Below, piece after piece: positions 33,975-45,091 of a stretch of 64,000 nucleotides of DNA. Source of the DNA: Anaerolineales bacterium (GTDB lineage Bacteria; Chloroflexota; Anaerolineae; Anaerolineales; Villigracilaceae); the NCBI GenBank assembly GCA_015075725.1, contig JABTTV010000001.1, positions 1,922,001 through 1,986,000 of the forward strand. Reading direction: 5' to 3'. The notes beneath the pieces were generated by a model. The model did no database searches. It was not told where the DNA came from and worked only from the letters and a program-made list of their open reading frames with translations. How positions within the stretch are numbered: the stretch's first letter is position 1; the number at the start of each line of letters is the position of its first letter. The translations under genes were made by a program, and so were the position numbers.

Positions 33975-34859
33975 TCAGGCGGGATATTCTTCGCGCACGA
34001 TCTCGATGAATTTTTTGGCAAGGAAAGATTGTGTCCTCTCGGCGTGAGTGGCGGCAGCAATTTTACGCTGCGGCGCGGCTCCGTTGAGCGGACGATAATT
34101 GACCTGTTGGCTTGTGTCGCTGAGCGCCAACGCGCGCGGGACGAGGGAAAGACCCAACCCAATTTCAATGCAATTCTTAACCGTGGTGAGCTGCGAGGTA
34201 TCGCAGACCATCTTCAATTCCAGGTTTTGCCGATGGCAGAACGATTGCACCTGTTCGCCGAGGCAGTGCATTTCGCTGAGTGCAATGAAGGGGAAATCAT
34301 CCAGCTCTTTAACGTGAATGCTTGTACGGGTAATGCAGTCATTTTTCTTGGAGGAAGCAACCAGCAAGGGTTCAGTCAACAATTCTTCGGTACGGATGAG
34401 GCGGTGATGGATCGGCATACTAGTGATGCCGACATCCAGCGTTCCATCCAATAGATTGCGCACAATGGCTTCGGTGAGGTCTTCCTGCACAGTGAGGCGG
34501 GCATTGGGGAACTCTTCACTGAAACGTTTGATGGCACGCGGCAGGACGAAGGGCGCGATGGTGGGGATGAAACCCACGTTGAGCAAGCCGTGACCGGCAT
34601 CTGCATTTTGGTTAAGTGTGTGTTTGATATCGTTCAGGTCGCTGAGGATGTTGATGGCACGAGGAAGCAGGGTACGCCCGGCATCGGTGAGAACCACTTT
34701 ACGGGGCAGACGGTCAAAAAGCGGTTCGCCCAACTCCTGTTCCAATTTTTGGATCTGCTGGCTGAGCGAAGGCTGGGCAATGTTACAGCGTTCAGCGGCA
34801 CGGCTGAAATTCCCTGTTTCTGCAACAGCGACAAAGTAGGTTAACTGATGAATTTCCAT
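33975..34859 (-). CDS. oxyR: OxyR-type peroxide-sensing LysR regulator
   Basis: A 294-residue LysR-type regulator divergent from katG. The winged helix is at residues 1-60 (FVAVAETGNFSRAAERCNIAQPSLSQQIQKLE). The sensor domain has EMHCLGEQVQSFC, with the two cysteines at residues 199 and 208, the exact positions of the redox pair of E. coli OxyR. It therefore probably forms a disulfide with H2O2 and activates katG. The intergenic region carries matching ATAG/CTAT half-sites which overlap its own promoter region, implying autoregulation. Confidence 0.9.
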   Translation of the reverse strand: MEIHQLTYFVAVAETGNFSRAAERCNIAQPSLSQQIQKLEQELGEPLFDRLPRKVVLTDAGRTLLPRAINILSDLNDIKHTLNQNADAGHGLLNVGFIPTIAPFVLPRAIKRFSEEFPNARLTVQEDLTEAIVRNLLDGTLDVGITSMPIHHRLIRTEELLTEPLLVASSKKNDCITRTSIHVKELDDFPFIALSEMHCLGEQVQSFCHRQNLELKMVCDTSQLTTVKNCIEIGLGLSLVPRALALSDTSQQVNYRPLNGAAPQRKIAAATHAERTQSFLAKKFIEIVREEYPA

Positions 34860-34870
34860 TGGTTTTTGCT

Positions 34871-34907
34871 ATAGGCTCTTTCTATTGCTTTTATAGGGTT
34901 TCTATAT
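34871..34907. promoter_or_regulatory. OxyR-type binding site
   Basis: ATAG-N7-CTAT-N7-ATAG fits the E. coli OxyR consensus spacing exactly for three of four half-sites (34871, 34882, 34893). The fourth CTAT is two bases early (34902). The site abuts the katG -35 box and lies just upstream of the oxyR start. Confidence 0.75.
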
Positions 34908-34936
34908 TTTACATCTATAGTTTAGAGTTGTACAAT
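34908..34936 (+). promoter_or_regulatory. katG promoter
   Basis: TTTACA (34908-34913), 17-bp spacer, TACAAT (34931-34936); predicted start about 34943 and a leader of about 50 nt with ribosome site AAGGAGAG. Confidence 0.7.
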
Positions 34937-34991
34937 GAAATCAGAAAATTTGACATACACCACAATGTTTTGAACATAACAAGGAGAGTAA

Positions 34992-37295
<2,304 letters not shown>

Positions 37296-37313
37296 CCTTA
37301 CAATCTTCAAATC

Positions 37314-37348
37314 AAGCCTTCGTCTTCTAAACGAAGGCTTTTTGTTTT
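37314..37348 (+). terminator. rho-independent terminator of katG
   Basis: AAGCCTTCGT and ACGAAGGCTT pair around CTTCTAA, followed by TTTGTTTT. Confidence 0.88.
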
Positions 37349-37353
37349 ACAAT
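37348..37353 (+). promoter_or_regulatory. possible -10 box of glpK
   Basis: TACAAT lies 24 nt before the glpK ATG, directly after the katG terminator. No good -35. Confidence 0.4.
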
Positions 37354-37377
37354 TAACCCGTCACCCGGAGGCAGATA

Positions 37378-38862
37378 ATGACCAAATACATCGGCGCAAT
37401 CGACCAGGGCACCACAAGCACGCGTTTCATCCTCTTTGACCGCGCGGGAAATGTGGTTACCCTCCACCAGAAGGAACATGGCCAGATCTACCCCAAACCG
37501 GGCTGGGTGGAGCATGACGCGCTCGAGATCTGGGAGAGGACTCAGGAGGTCATTGAAGGAGCGCTGGCGAAGGGTGGATTGTCTGCTGTCGATATCGCCG
37601 CCGTCGGTGTGACGAACCAACGCGAGACGACCGTGGTTTGGGATAAGAATTCCGGCCTGCCAGTTTACAACGCCATCGTTTGGCAGGATACACGGACCGA
37701 CGCGATCATCGCGAAATATTCGCGCAAGGGTGGGCAGGACCGGTTTAGAAAGAAAACTGGTCTGCCGCTCGCGACTTATTTTTCTGGTCCAAAGATCCGC
37801 TGGATCTTGGATAACGTCAAAGATGCAAAGGAAAAAGCCAAAAGAGGGGATTTGCTCTTCGGCAACATGGATACATGGATCATTTGGAAGCTGACCGGGG
37901 AGCATGTCACAGATGTGACGAATGCCTCACGGACGATGTTGATGAATCTCAAGAGTTTGGATTGGGATCACGAGATTCTGAAAGCGATGGGCATCCCACG
38001 CGGAATCTTGCCGCAGATACGGTCGTCATCTGAGATCTATGGCGATGTCAAGTCTGGCATCTTGAAGGGGATCTCCGTCGCAGGCGACCTTGGGGATCAG
38101 CAGGCGGCTATGTTCGGTCAGACCTGTTTCAAGGCCGGTGAGGCAAAGAATACCTACGGCACGGGTTGTTTCATGCTGATGAATACGGGCAAGAAACCAG
38201 TACAAAGTAAGGCTGGTTTGCTGACCACGCTGGGTTACAAGATCGGAGATGCGGATGCCGTCTATGCATTGGAAGGCTCGATCGCCATCACAGGTGCATT
38301 GATTCAGTGGCTGCGAGATAACATGGGCTTGATCCAATCGTCGGCGGATGTCGAGGCGTTGGCGAAATCCGTCGAGGATAATGGCGGGATTTATTTCGTA
38401 CCGGCGTTCAGCGGGTTGTATGCCCCATATTGGAAGTCCGATGCGCGAGGTGTGATCGTGGGGATGACACGCTATGTCAACAAAGGTCACTTTGCCAGAG
38501 CCGCGTTGGAGGCTACGGCATTTCAAACCCGCGAAGTGCTGGATGCGATGGAACAGGATTCCGGGGTCAACCTCCGTTCTCTCAAGGTGGACGGCGGGAT
38601 GGTGTTCAATGAATTGTTGATGCAATTCCAATCCGATATATTGAACGTTCCCGTTGTGCGGCCAAAAGTGGCGGAGACGACAGCCCTCGGCGCGGCATAT
38701 GCGGCGGGGCTCGCGGTCGGGTTCTGGAAGGATATCGATGAACTGAAGCAGCATTGGGGACGCGATAAGGAATGGAAACCCAAAATGGACTCAAAGCGCC
38801 GTGCGGGTTTATACTCGGGTTGGAAGAAGGCCGTCACAAGGTCTTTCGATTGGGTTGAATAA
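37378..38862 (+). CDS. glpK: glycerol kinase
   Basis: A 494-residue FGGY kinase that phosphorylates glycerol to glycerol-3-phosphate. Visible are the N-terminal phosphate loop [18 protein letters not shown], the substrate site [11 protein letters not shown] with the catalytic Asp, and the FGGY motifs [18 protein letters not shown] and [14 protein letters not shown]. Ribosome site CGGAGG. It is followed after 8 bp by glpD, making a glycerol catabolic pair. No glpF channel or glpR regulator is in the window. Confidence 0.96.
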   Translation: MTKYIGAIDQGTTSTRFILFDRAGNVVTLHQKEHGQIYPKPGWVEHDALEIWERTQEVIEGALAKGGLSAVDIAAVGVTNQRETTVVWDKNSGLPVYNAIVWQDTRTDAIIAKYSRKGGQDRFRKKTGLPLATYFSGPKIRWILDNVKDAKEKAKRGDLLFGNMDTWIIWKLTGEHVTDVTNASRTMLMNLKSLDWDHEILKAMGIPRGILPQIRSSSEIYGDVKSGILKGISVAGDLGDQQAAMFGQTCFKAGEAKNTYGTGCFMLMNTGKKPVQSKAGLLTTLGYKIGDADAVYALEGSIAITGALIQWLRDNMGLIQSSADVEALAKSVEDNGGIYFVPAFSGLYAPYWKSDARGVIVGMTRYVNKGHFARAALEATAFQTREVLDAMEQDSGVNLRSLKVDGGMVFNELLMQFQSDILNVPVVRPKVAETTALGAAYAAGLAVGFWKDIDELKQHWGRDKEWKPKMDSKRRAGLYSGWKKAVTRSFDWVE

Positions 38863-38870
38863 ATAAAAAA

Positions 38871-40562
38871 ATGAATCGTAAAGAAGTCATCTCCTCTATA
38901 AAATCAAACCCGAAGGTATCCGTGCTGATCGTCGGCGCGGGTATCAACGGCATCGGCACATTCCGCGACCTTGCTCTCAACGGGGTGGATGTATTGTTGA
39001 TCGACCGCGGTGATTTCTGTTCGGGGGCGAGCGCGGCATCCTCACACATGGCGCACGGGGGAATCCGCTATCTCGAGAACGGCGAGTTTCGACTCGTCCG
39101 CGAGGCGGTGGGGGAACGCAACCGCATGATTCGAAACGCGCCGCATATAGTCTCTCCCTTGCCGACCACGATTCCCATCTTCAAATATTTTTCCGGAATC
39201 TTGAATGCGCCACTCAAGTTTTTGGGCTGGCTCGATAAACCCTCCGAGCGCGGTTCCCTGATCATCAAGCTCGGGTTGATGATGTATGACGCCTACACCG
39301 GCGGTCAGCGGATCGTGCCGCGCCACAGGTTTTATTCAAGAAAAGAATCCTTGAAAAGATGGGGCAAACTAAACCCGGAAGTCGTCAACACAGCGGTCTA
39401 TTACGACGGCCTGATCTCCGATCCAGAGCGCCTCGCCCTGGAACTCGTGCTGGATGCCGAAGCCGATAACCCGCGAGCCAACGCCTTGAACTACGTCAGC
39501 CTGGTGAGCGGCTCAGGCAGGACGGTCGTTTTGCGTGATGAGCTGAGCGATGAAACCTGCGAGATCGAACCGAGGCTGGTCATCAACGCCGCCGGTCCGT
39601 GGATCGATTTTGCAAACCACAGCCTCGGCGTGACCACACATTACATTGGCGGGACGAAAGGCTCGCACCTCGTCTTGGACCACCCGGAACTGCGCGCCGC
39701 AATCGGCGATCACGAATTCTTCTTCGAGAACAAGGATGGGCGCATCGTGTTGATCTTCCCGCTTCAAGACCGCGTCTTGATCGGCACCTCGGATATCAAG
39801 ATCGACCATCCCGATGATGCGTATTGCACCGATGAGGAGGTGGGGTACTTCCTGGAAATGACGGCGCGCGTGTTCCCGGAGATCAAGGTCGGGCGCGAAC
39901 ACATCGTCTTTGCGTTTTCAGGCGTTCGTCCGCTGGTGGGAAGCGCCGCGAAAACCACCGGCCAATTCAGCCGCGACCATCATATCGAAGTGCTCAGCGG
40001 CGATTGGACGAATTTGGGTTATCCAGTCTATTCCCTGGTGGGAGGCAAATGGACTTCCTTCCGCGCTTTCTCGGAGGAAGTGACGGACAAATCACTCCAG
40101 TTCCTCGGGATCAAACGGAATAAGAGCACGCGAGACCTTCCCATCGGCGGCGGTCGCGGGTATCCGCGCAGTGCGGAAGAACGCGCAAAATACATTGCCG
40201 GTCTTGCCGCATGGACCGGGCTTTCACGGGAACGGCTTGAAATCCTGTTCGAGCGTTACGGCTCACGCGCCGAAGTGGTGGCGGGATTCATCAACAAAGG
40301 GGAGGATGCGCCGGTCGCATCCCTGCCGGAATTTACAAAACGCGAAATGCTTTTCATGATCCAGCATGAAAAGGTCGAACATCTCGACGACCTGCTTTTG
40401 CGCCGCACCATGCTCGCCATGCTTGGCAGGCTCACCCGCGATGCGATAAACGAAGTCAACGACCTGCTGGGGAACGCGCTCGGCTGGGATGCCGCTCAAA
40501 AAAATGTCGAGGCGGAAAGAACGCTTCGGCTGCTGGCGGAGAAGTATCGGGTCCGGTTGTGA
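38871..40562 (+). CDS. glpD: FAD-dependent glycerol-3-phosphate dehydrogenase
   Basis: A 563-residue flavoprotein that oxidises glycerol-3-phosphate to dihydroxyacetone phosphate and passes electrons to quinones. The FAD motif VLIVGAGINGIGTFRDLALNG, the following DRGDFCSGASAASSHMAHGGIRYLE and the C-terminal GlpD domain (ERAKYIAGLAAWTGL, HEKVEHLDDLLLRRTML) are all present. The start has no Shine-Dalgarno site, only an A-run, so translation probably depends on coupling to glpK. Confidence 0.94.
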   Translation: MNRKEVISSIKSNPKVSVLIVGAGINGIGTFRDLALNGVDVLLIDRGDFCSGASAASSHMAHGGIRYLENGEFRLVREAVGERNRMIRNAPHIVSPLPTTIPIFKYFSGILNAPLKFLGWLDKPSERGSLIIKLGLMMYDAYTGGQRIVPRHRFYSRKESLKRWGKLNPEVVNTAVYYDGLISDPERLALELVLDAEADNPRANALNYVSLVSGSGRTVVLRDELSDETCEIEPRLVINAAGPWIDFANHSLGVTTHYIGGTKGSHLVLDHPELRAAIGDHEFFFENKDGRIVLIFPLQDRVLIGTSDIKIDHPDDAYCTDEEVGYFLEMTARVFPEIKVGREHIVFAFSGVRPLVGSAAKTTGQFSRDHHIEVLSGDWTNLGYPVYSLVGGKWTSFRAFSEEVTDKSLQFLGIKRNKSTRDLPIGGGRGYPRSAEERAKYIAGLAAWTGLSRERLEILFERYGSRAEVVAGFINKGEDAPVASLPEFTKREMLFMIQHEKVEHLDDLLLRRTMLAMLGRLTRDAINEVNDLLGNALGWDAAQKNVEAERTLRLLAEKYRVRL

Positions 40563-40610
40563 GGCGGGAGTTTCGCGTCCGAACTGTAGCGATGGCCGAT
40601 CTTATGCGCG

Positions 40611-40619
40611 TGGTAGAAT
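40611..40619 (+). promoter_or_regulatory. extended -10 box immediately before the glycosyltransferase
   Basis: TGG-TAGAAT (hexamer 40614-40619) ends seven bases before the ATG at 40627. Confidence 0.5.
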
Positions 40620-40626
40620 CCTGCCG

Positions 40627-41589
40627 ATGTCTTCACGGCGAAAAACCAAACTAAAAATAGACCTCGTCATCCCCGTCTATAACGAAGTGGAATCGATCTC
40701 GAAAACGTACGCGGACGTCCGCCAGGTGGTGGACGGGTTGCCGCACGAGTTTCGATTCATCTATGTGGATGACGGCTCGAACGACGGGACGGCGGATTCG
40801 CTTCGAGAGATCTCGGCAAACGACCGGAGAATTACCCTGCTCACTCTCAGCCGGAACTTCGGGCACCAGGCTGCGTTGACAGCCGGCATGGACGCTTCGC
40901 AGGGCGACATCATGATCTCGCTGGACGCGGATGGGCAGCATCCTCCAGCGATGATTCCAAAAATGATCGGGTTGATCGCCCAGGGGTACGATATCGTCCA
41001 GGGGCAGCGAATGGAAGATGGACGCGCGGCGTCTTTCAAAAAGCTCACATCGAATTTTTTTTACTGGCTCCTCAACAAGATCAGCGGCACGCAGGTGATG
41101 CCCGGCGCTGCGGATTTTCGCGCGCTTTCAAGGAATGCGTTGGACGGCGTCCGCTCGATGCAGGAATACCACCGCTTTCTGCGCGGCATGATCTCCTGGA
41201 TGGGATACAACAGCGTCATCCTTCCATATCACGAACCGGAACGGATCGCGGGCAGGTCGAAATACTCGCTTGGAAAAATGTTCAGGCTCGCCTCCGACGC
41301 GATTTTTTCGTTCTCCCTCGCGCCGTTGTACATCGGCTTGAGCGCCGGGTTTGTTTTTTTCATCCTCGCCTGCGGGCAGTTGACATACGTGCTCTCCTTA
41401 TGGTTGACGGGCAATACACAGCGCGTGGAGCCCGGCTGGAGTTCGTTGATGGGAGTATTGCTGATCGCCAGCGGAATCATCATGATCCTGCTCGGTTTCA
41501 TCGGCGTGTATGTCGGTTATATTTTTCAGGAAGTCAAGCGTCGCCCGGTATATCTGATCAAGGGGAAGACGAACGATGACAGTGAATAG
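40627..41589 (+). CDS. family 2 glycosyltransferase (GtrB/ArnC/DPM1-like)
   Basis: A 320-residue membrane glycosyltransferase that most likely loads a sugar onto a polyprenyl phosphate. The GT-A fold reads IDLVIPVYNEVESI, YVDDGSNDGT, LSRNFGHQAALTAGMD and MISLDADGQHPP (DxD-type metal site). Two C-terminal membrane helices (LSAGFVFFILACGQLTYVL and MGVLLIASGIIMILLGFIGVYVG) match the GtrB type. The start at 40627 is set by the -10 box; the longer frame overlaps glpD. It overlaps the phosphatase gene by 14 bases. Confidence 0.9.
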   Translation: MSSRRKTKLKIDLVIPVYNEVESISKTYADVRQVVDGLPHEFRFIYVDDGSNDGTADSLREISANDRRITLLTLSRNFGHQAALTAGMDASQGDIMISLDADGQHPPAMIPKMIGLIAQGYDIVQGQRMEDGRAASFKKLTSNFFYWLLNKISGTQVMPGAADFRALSRNALDGVRSMQEYHRFLRGMISWMGYNSVILPYHEPERIAGRSKYSLGKMFRLASDAIFSFSLAPLYIGLSAGFVFFILACGQLTYVLSLWLTGNTQRVEPGWSSLMGVLLIASGIIMILLGFIGVYVGYIFQEVKRRPVYLIKGKTNDDSE

Positions 41590-42235
41590 GCAGAGGTATT
41601 TTAATATCACACTATTGCGCCATGGTGAATCGGTGGGGAATGCCGAATCGCGATGGCAGGGTCAGGCGGATTTCCCGCTGACGGATGTCGGCCGTGAACA
41701 GGCGAAAGCCCTGGCGGAGAGATGGAAGCGTGAGAAGGTCAAGTTCGATTTCATCATCTCCAGCCCGCTCTCTCGCGCGCGGGAAACGGCGGAGATCATT
41801 GGCGCCCAGCTTGGGTTGCTGGTGGAATTCGATCCGCTTTGGCTGGAACGGGACAATGGCGAATTTGCCGGGTTGACCGCTCACGAAGTCAGGAGCAATT
41901 TCTCGCATCCGGAATTCACGACGCCTTACGACTCGGTTGGCATGGACGGTGAAGGGGATTGGGAGTTGTTTCTGCGCGCAGGGCAGGCGTTGCACGACCT
42001 GCTCAAAAGGGAACCTGCCCGGTATTTGATCGTCTCTCATGGCGGCTTGCTGAACCAATTGATGCATGCCATCGTGGGAATCATTCCCCAGGCGCATAAC
42101 TCTGGGGCGAGTTTCCGCTTCAGCAATACTGCCTTTGCCCAGGTCATTTACTCCCCGAACCAGCACCGTTGGATGATCGATAAACTCAACGATCACAATC
42201 ATTGGCTGGATGCGGAGTCTGAAGGGCGTGCATAA
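41576..42235 (+). CDS. histidine phosphatase family protein
   Basis: A 219-residue phosphoglycerate-mutase-like phosphatase. The catalytic histidine lies in TLLRHGESVGNAESRWQG, with the second conserved Arg in SSPLSRARETAEI and the second His in LIVSHGGLLNQLM. The acceptor region LERDNGEFAGLT carries the Glu general acid. Substrate is unknown. Its start overlaps the glycosyltransferase gene by 14 bases, implying co-translation; it could dephosphorylate a sugar phosphate in the same pathway. Confidence 0.9.
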   Translation: MTVNRQRYFNITLLRHGESVGNAESRWQGQADFPLTDVGREQAKALAERWKREKVKFDFIISSPLSRARETAEIIGAQLGLLVEFDPLWLERDNGEFAGLTAHEVRSNFSHPEFTTPYDSVGMDGEGDWELFLRAGQALHDLLKREPARYLIVSHGGLLNQLMHAIVGIIPQAHNSGASFRFSNTAFAQVIYSPNQHRWMIDKLNDHNHWLDAESEGRA

Positions 42236-42253
42236 AAGGAATTCATTTTTCTC

Positions 42254-43342
42254 ATGAGTCTCCCCTCCTCCCACCCCCTTGAAATGAAATTCCTCGTCTT
42301 CGGCGCGGGCGCCATTGGCACGTATATCGGCGGCTCGCTGGTCTTGGCAGGATATCAGGTGGCCTTTGTGGAACAGCCGAAGATGGTGGAGGAACTTCGC
42401 TCGAAGGGACTTCGGCTGGATCTGACTGTCGATAACCGGCGGAAGACGAAGGATTCCTTTGTGGTCGATCCGCGCTCCTTTGTGATCGAACCATCTCTGG
42501 AAGAGGCTTTGAATTATGGACCCTTCGATGCAGCGATCTTTGCCTTAAAATCGTTCGATACGGCCGCCGCATTGGAAGGCATGAAACCGTTTTCGGCGAA
42601 ACTCCCGCCATTGCTGTGTCTTTCCAACGGCGTGGAGAATGAACCGATGATCGCCGCCGCTCTGGGCAATGACAAGGTCATTTACGGCACGGTCACGACC
42701 GCCATCGGCAGGCGGGGACCCGGCGATATCGTCCTCGAGCGGTTGCGCGGGGTGGGTGTCGCCGCAGGGCATCCGCTATCGGAGAGACTCGCTGCCGCTT
42801 TGAATCGCGCTTTCCTCAAATGTCATCTTTATCCGCATGCTTCGGGCATGAAGTGGTCGAAGATGCTCACGAACCTGATCTCGAATCCGACCTCTGCGAT
42901 TCTCAACATGACCGCGGCGCAGGTCTTCGCGAATAAACGTCTTTACAAACTCGAAATTGCCATGCTGAAAGAATGTCTTGCAGTGATGAGAGCCATGAAT
43001 CTGGTTGTCACTAACCTGCCGGGAACGCCTGTCCGGGCATTGGCGTTTGCAACCAAAATGCCTCTCTGGCTTTCCAAACCTTTTTTATCAAGAGCTGCGG
43101 GAAGCGGGCGCGGCGGTAAGATGCCATCTTTTCACATCGACCTGTATTCAGGCCGCGGGTTAAGCGAAGTGGAATATCTGCACGGGGCTGTCGTCCGCGA
43201 AGGGAAGGCGCGCGGGATCCCGACACCCGTAAATCAGATCCTTACCGAAACCTTGATGGCGCTGACAAAAAAGGAAATTCCGCTCGAGGAATTCGCGGGG
43301 AAACCGGAAAAGCTGTTGGTGAAAATTGAAAGTAGAAAGTAG
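42254..43342 (+). CDS. ketopantoate reductase family protein
   Basis: A 362-residue NADPH-dependent 2-dehydropantoate 2-reductase-like enzyme (coenzyme A pathway). It shows FLVFGAGAIGTYIGGSLVLAG, the Lys of the active site in FALKSFDTAAALEG, LPPLLCLSNGVENE, and the C-terminal helix bundle with KCHLYPHASGMKWSKMLTNLISNP. It is about 60 residues longer than E. coli PanE, mainly at the C-terminus. Starts at 42254 (AAAAGGA ribosome site at a long distance) or 42284 are possible; the Rossmann fold starts just after the second. Paralogues of PanE with other substrates exist, so panE is not asserted. Confidence 0.82.
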   Translation: MSLPSSHPLEMKFLVFGAGAIGTYIGGSLVLAGYQVAFVEQPKMVEELRSKGLRLDLTVDNRRKTKDSFVVDPRSFVIEPSLEEALNYGPFDAAIFALKSFDTAAALEGMKPFSAKLPPLLCLSNGVENEPMIAAALGNDKVIYGTVTTAIGRRGPGDIVLERLRGVGVAAGHPLSERLAAALNRAFLKCHLYPHASGMKWSKMLTNLISNPTSAILNMTAAQVFANKRLYKLEIAMLKECLAVMRAMNLVVTNLPGTPVRALAFATKMPLWLSKPFLSRAAGSGRGGKMPSFHIDLYSGRGLSEVEYLHGAVVREGKARGIPTPVNQILTETLMALTKKEIPLEEFAGKPEKLLVKIESRK

Positions 43343-43395
43343 AAAGTGTCAGGTTACCGGTTTGATCTATTAACTCGTAACCCTCAACCTGTATC

Positions 43396-45087
43396 ATGAT
43401 TCAAACCGCACAACCCAGCCCGAACGTCGAAATACATCTTCCCAATGGAAAAACATTGACCGGTCCGCGCGGGACGACAGTGGGTGAGTTCCTTGCGCAG
43501 GTGAAGGACGATTTCTCCGCGCCCATCGTGGCGGCGGTCATCAACAACGAGATTCATGAACTGACCTATCCAATCAGGATCGAATCGAATTGCATTCCCG
43601 TTACCATGGACAGCGCCGACGGCGCGCGCATCTACCGCCGTTCGTTGATCTTTTTACTGGAAATCGCGTTCTCTCAATGCATCAAAAATGGATATTTGAT
43701 CATCGACCATTCGGTTTCCTCAGGCGGTTTCTATTGCGAGGTCAATGATCGCGATCCGCTTTCGCAAGAGGAACTGAATGCGCTTGAAAAGCAAATGCGG
43801 AAACTTGTCGCGGACGATCGCGTTTTCGGACGCCGCGAAGTACCGATCCAGGAAGCCGTCGATTATTTCACCAAGCATGGTCATGTGGACAAGCTTCGCC
43901 TGCTCAAACATCGCCGAAAGGAATATCTGACCCTCTATTCCTTCGATGGCTTAATGGACTACATGCATGGCTATATGGTCCCTTCCTCCGGGTATCTCAA
44001 ATGGTTTGCCTTGAAACAGGTCAATGGCGGTTTCATCCTCCAATATCCGCGCCGCCATTCGCCGACGGATCTCGCGCCCCTCGGCGATTACCCGAAACTT
44101 TTGCGCGCCTTCCGTCAATACGGCGACTGGCTGGCGACGCTTCGTATCGACAGTGTCGGTTCGCTCAACGATGCCATCCAATCCGGCCGTGCAGACGAGG
44201 TCGTGCTTGTCTCCGAGGCATTGCACGAGCAGCATATTGCCGATATCGCGCAACAGATCGCGGAAAAAAAATCCCGCATCATTCTCATCGCGGGACCTTC
44301 GTCGTCCGGTAAAACGACGACATCGAGACGCCTTGCTGTTCAACTGCTCGCGCGCGGCATCTCGCCTTATCCGCTCGAACTCGACCATTATTTTGTGGAT
44401 AGAGATAAAACCCCGCTCGATGAAAGCGGCGTTCACGACTTCGAAGCCCTCGCAGCATTGGACTTGAACCGCCTCGCGCAGGACATCGAGAAACTCATCA
44501 GCGGAGAACAGGTTCAACTTCCGCGATACAACTTCAAGACCGGGCGAAGCGAAGAGGGGGATGTGATCCAGCTTCGAAAGGGACAGCCGCTCATCCTCGA
44601 AGGAATCCACGGAATGAATCCGCGCCTCATCCCGGACCGTTGGGCTGACTCTGCGTTTCGACTTTATGTCTCCGCCTTGACTCAAATCAACCTGGACCGC
44701 CATAACCGCGTCTCGACAACCGATACGAGACTCATCCGGCGCATGGTGCGCGACGCGCGCGAACGCGGATATTCCGCGCAGGCGACTCTCTCGCGCTGGG
44801 AGTCGGTGCGGCGCGGCGAGAAACGGCATATCTTCCCATACCAGGAAAATGCCGACGTCATGTTCAATTCGGCGCTGGTTTATGAACTCTCGGCGTTGAA
44901 ACCGCTGGTCGAGCCGCTGCTTCGTCAAGTCCCGTTCAATGTGCCCGAATATATCGAAGCCCGCCGCCTGCTCGCCTTCCTCGATTGGATCCTTCCCCTT
45001 GATGCGAGCTTGATTCCCATGAACTCGATCGTGCGGGAATTCCTGGGGGATTCAAGCTTGAAGGATTTCAAGATCTGGAGAGGATGA
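43396..45087 (+). CDS. nucleoside kinase with TGS and tRNA-synthetase-like N-terminal domains
   Basis: A 563-residue protein. Residues 1-75 are a TGS domain (VEIHLPNGKTLTGPRGTTVGEFL). Residues 75-260 resemble the second additional domain of threonyl/alanyl-tRNA synthetases (SGGFYCEV, HRRKEYLTLYSFDGLMDYMHGY). The last 280 residues are a uridine-kinase-type P-loop domain (IILIAGPSSSGKTTTSRRL, LELDHYFVDRDKTPLDESG, LILEGIHGMNP). This arrangement is known in Thermotoga and other bacteria as a nucleoside kinase. It presumably phosphorylates uridine/cytidine or a related compound. The stop codon is 4 bp from that of the convergent membrane gene. Confidence 0.9.
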   Translation: MIQTAQPSPNVEIHLPNGKTLTGPRGTTVGEFLAQVKDDFSAPIVAAVINNEIHELTYPIRIESNCIPVTMDSADGARIYRRSLIFLLEIAFSQCIKNGYLIIDHSVSSGGFYCEVNDRDPLSQEELNALEKQMRKLVADDRVFGRREVPIQEAVDYFTKHGHVDKLRLLKHRRKEYLTLYSFDGLMDYMHGYMVPSSGYLKWFALKQVNGGFILQYPRRHSPTDLAPLGDYPKLLRAFRQYGDWLATLRIDSVGSLNDAIQSGRADEVVLVSEALHEQHIADIAQQIAEKKSRIILIAGPSSSGKTTTSRRLAVQLLARGISPYPLELDHYFVDRDKTPLDESGVHDFEALAALDLNRLAQDIEKLISGEQVQLPRYNFKTGRSEEGDVIQLRKGQPLILEGIHGMNPRLIPDRWADSAFRLYVSALTQINLDRHNRVSTTDTRLIRRMVRDARERGYSAQATLSRWESVRRGEKRHIFPYQENADVMFNSALVYELSALKPLVEPLLRQVPFNVPEYIEARRLLAFLDWILPLDASLIPMNSIVREFLGDSSLKDFKIWRG

Positions 45088-45091
45088 TTTT

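Noticed and set aside
43951..44928. A 325-codon antisense frame opposite the nucleoside kinase
   Set aside because: Fully inside a gene with clear TGS and P-loop domains.
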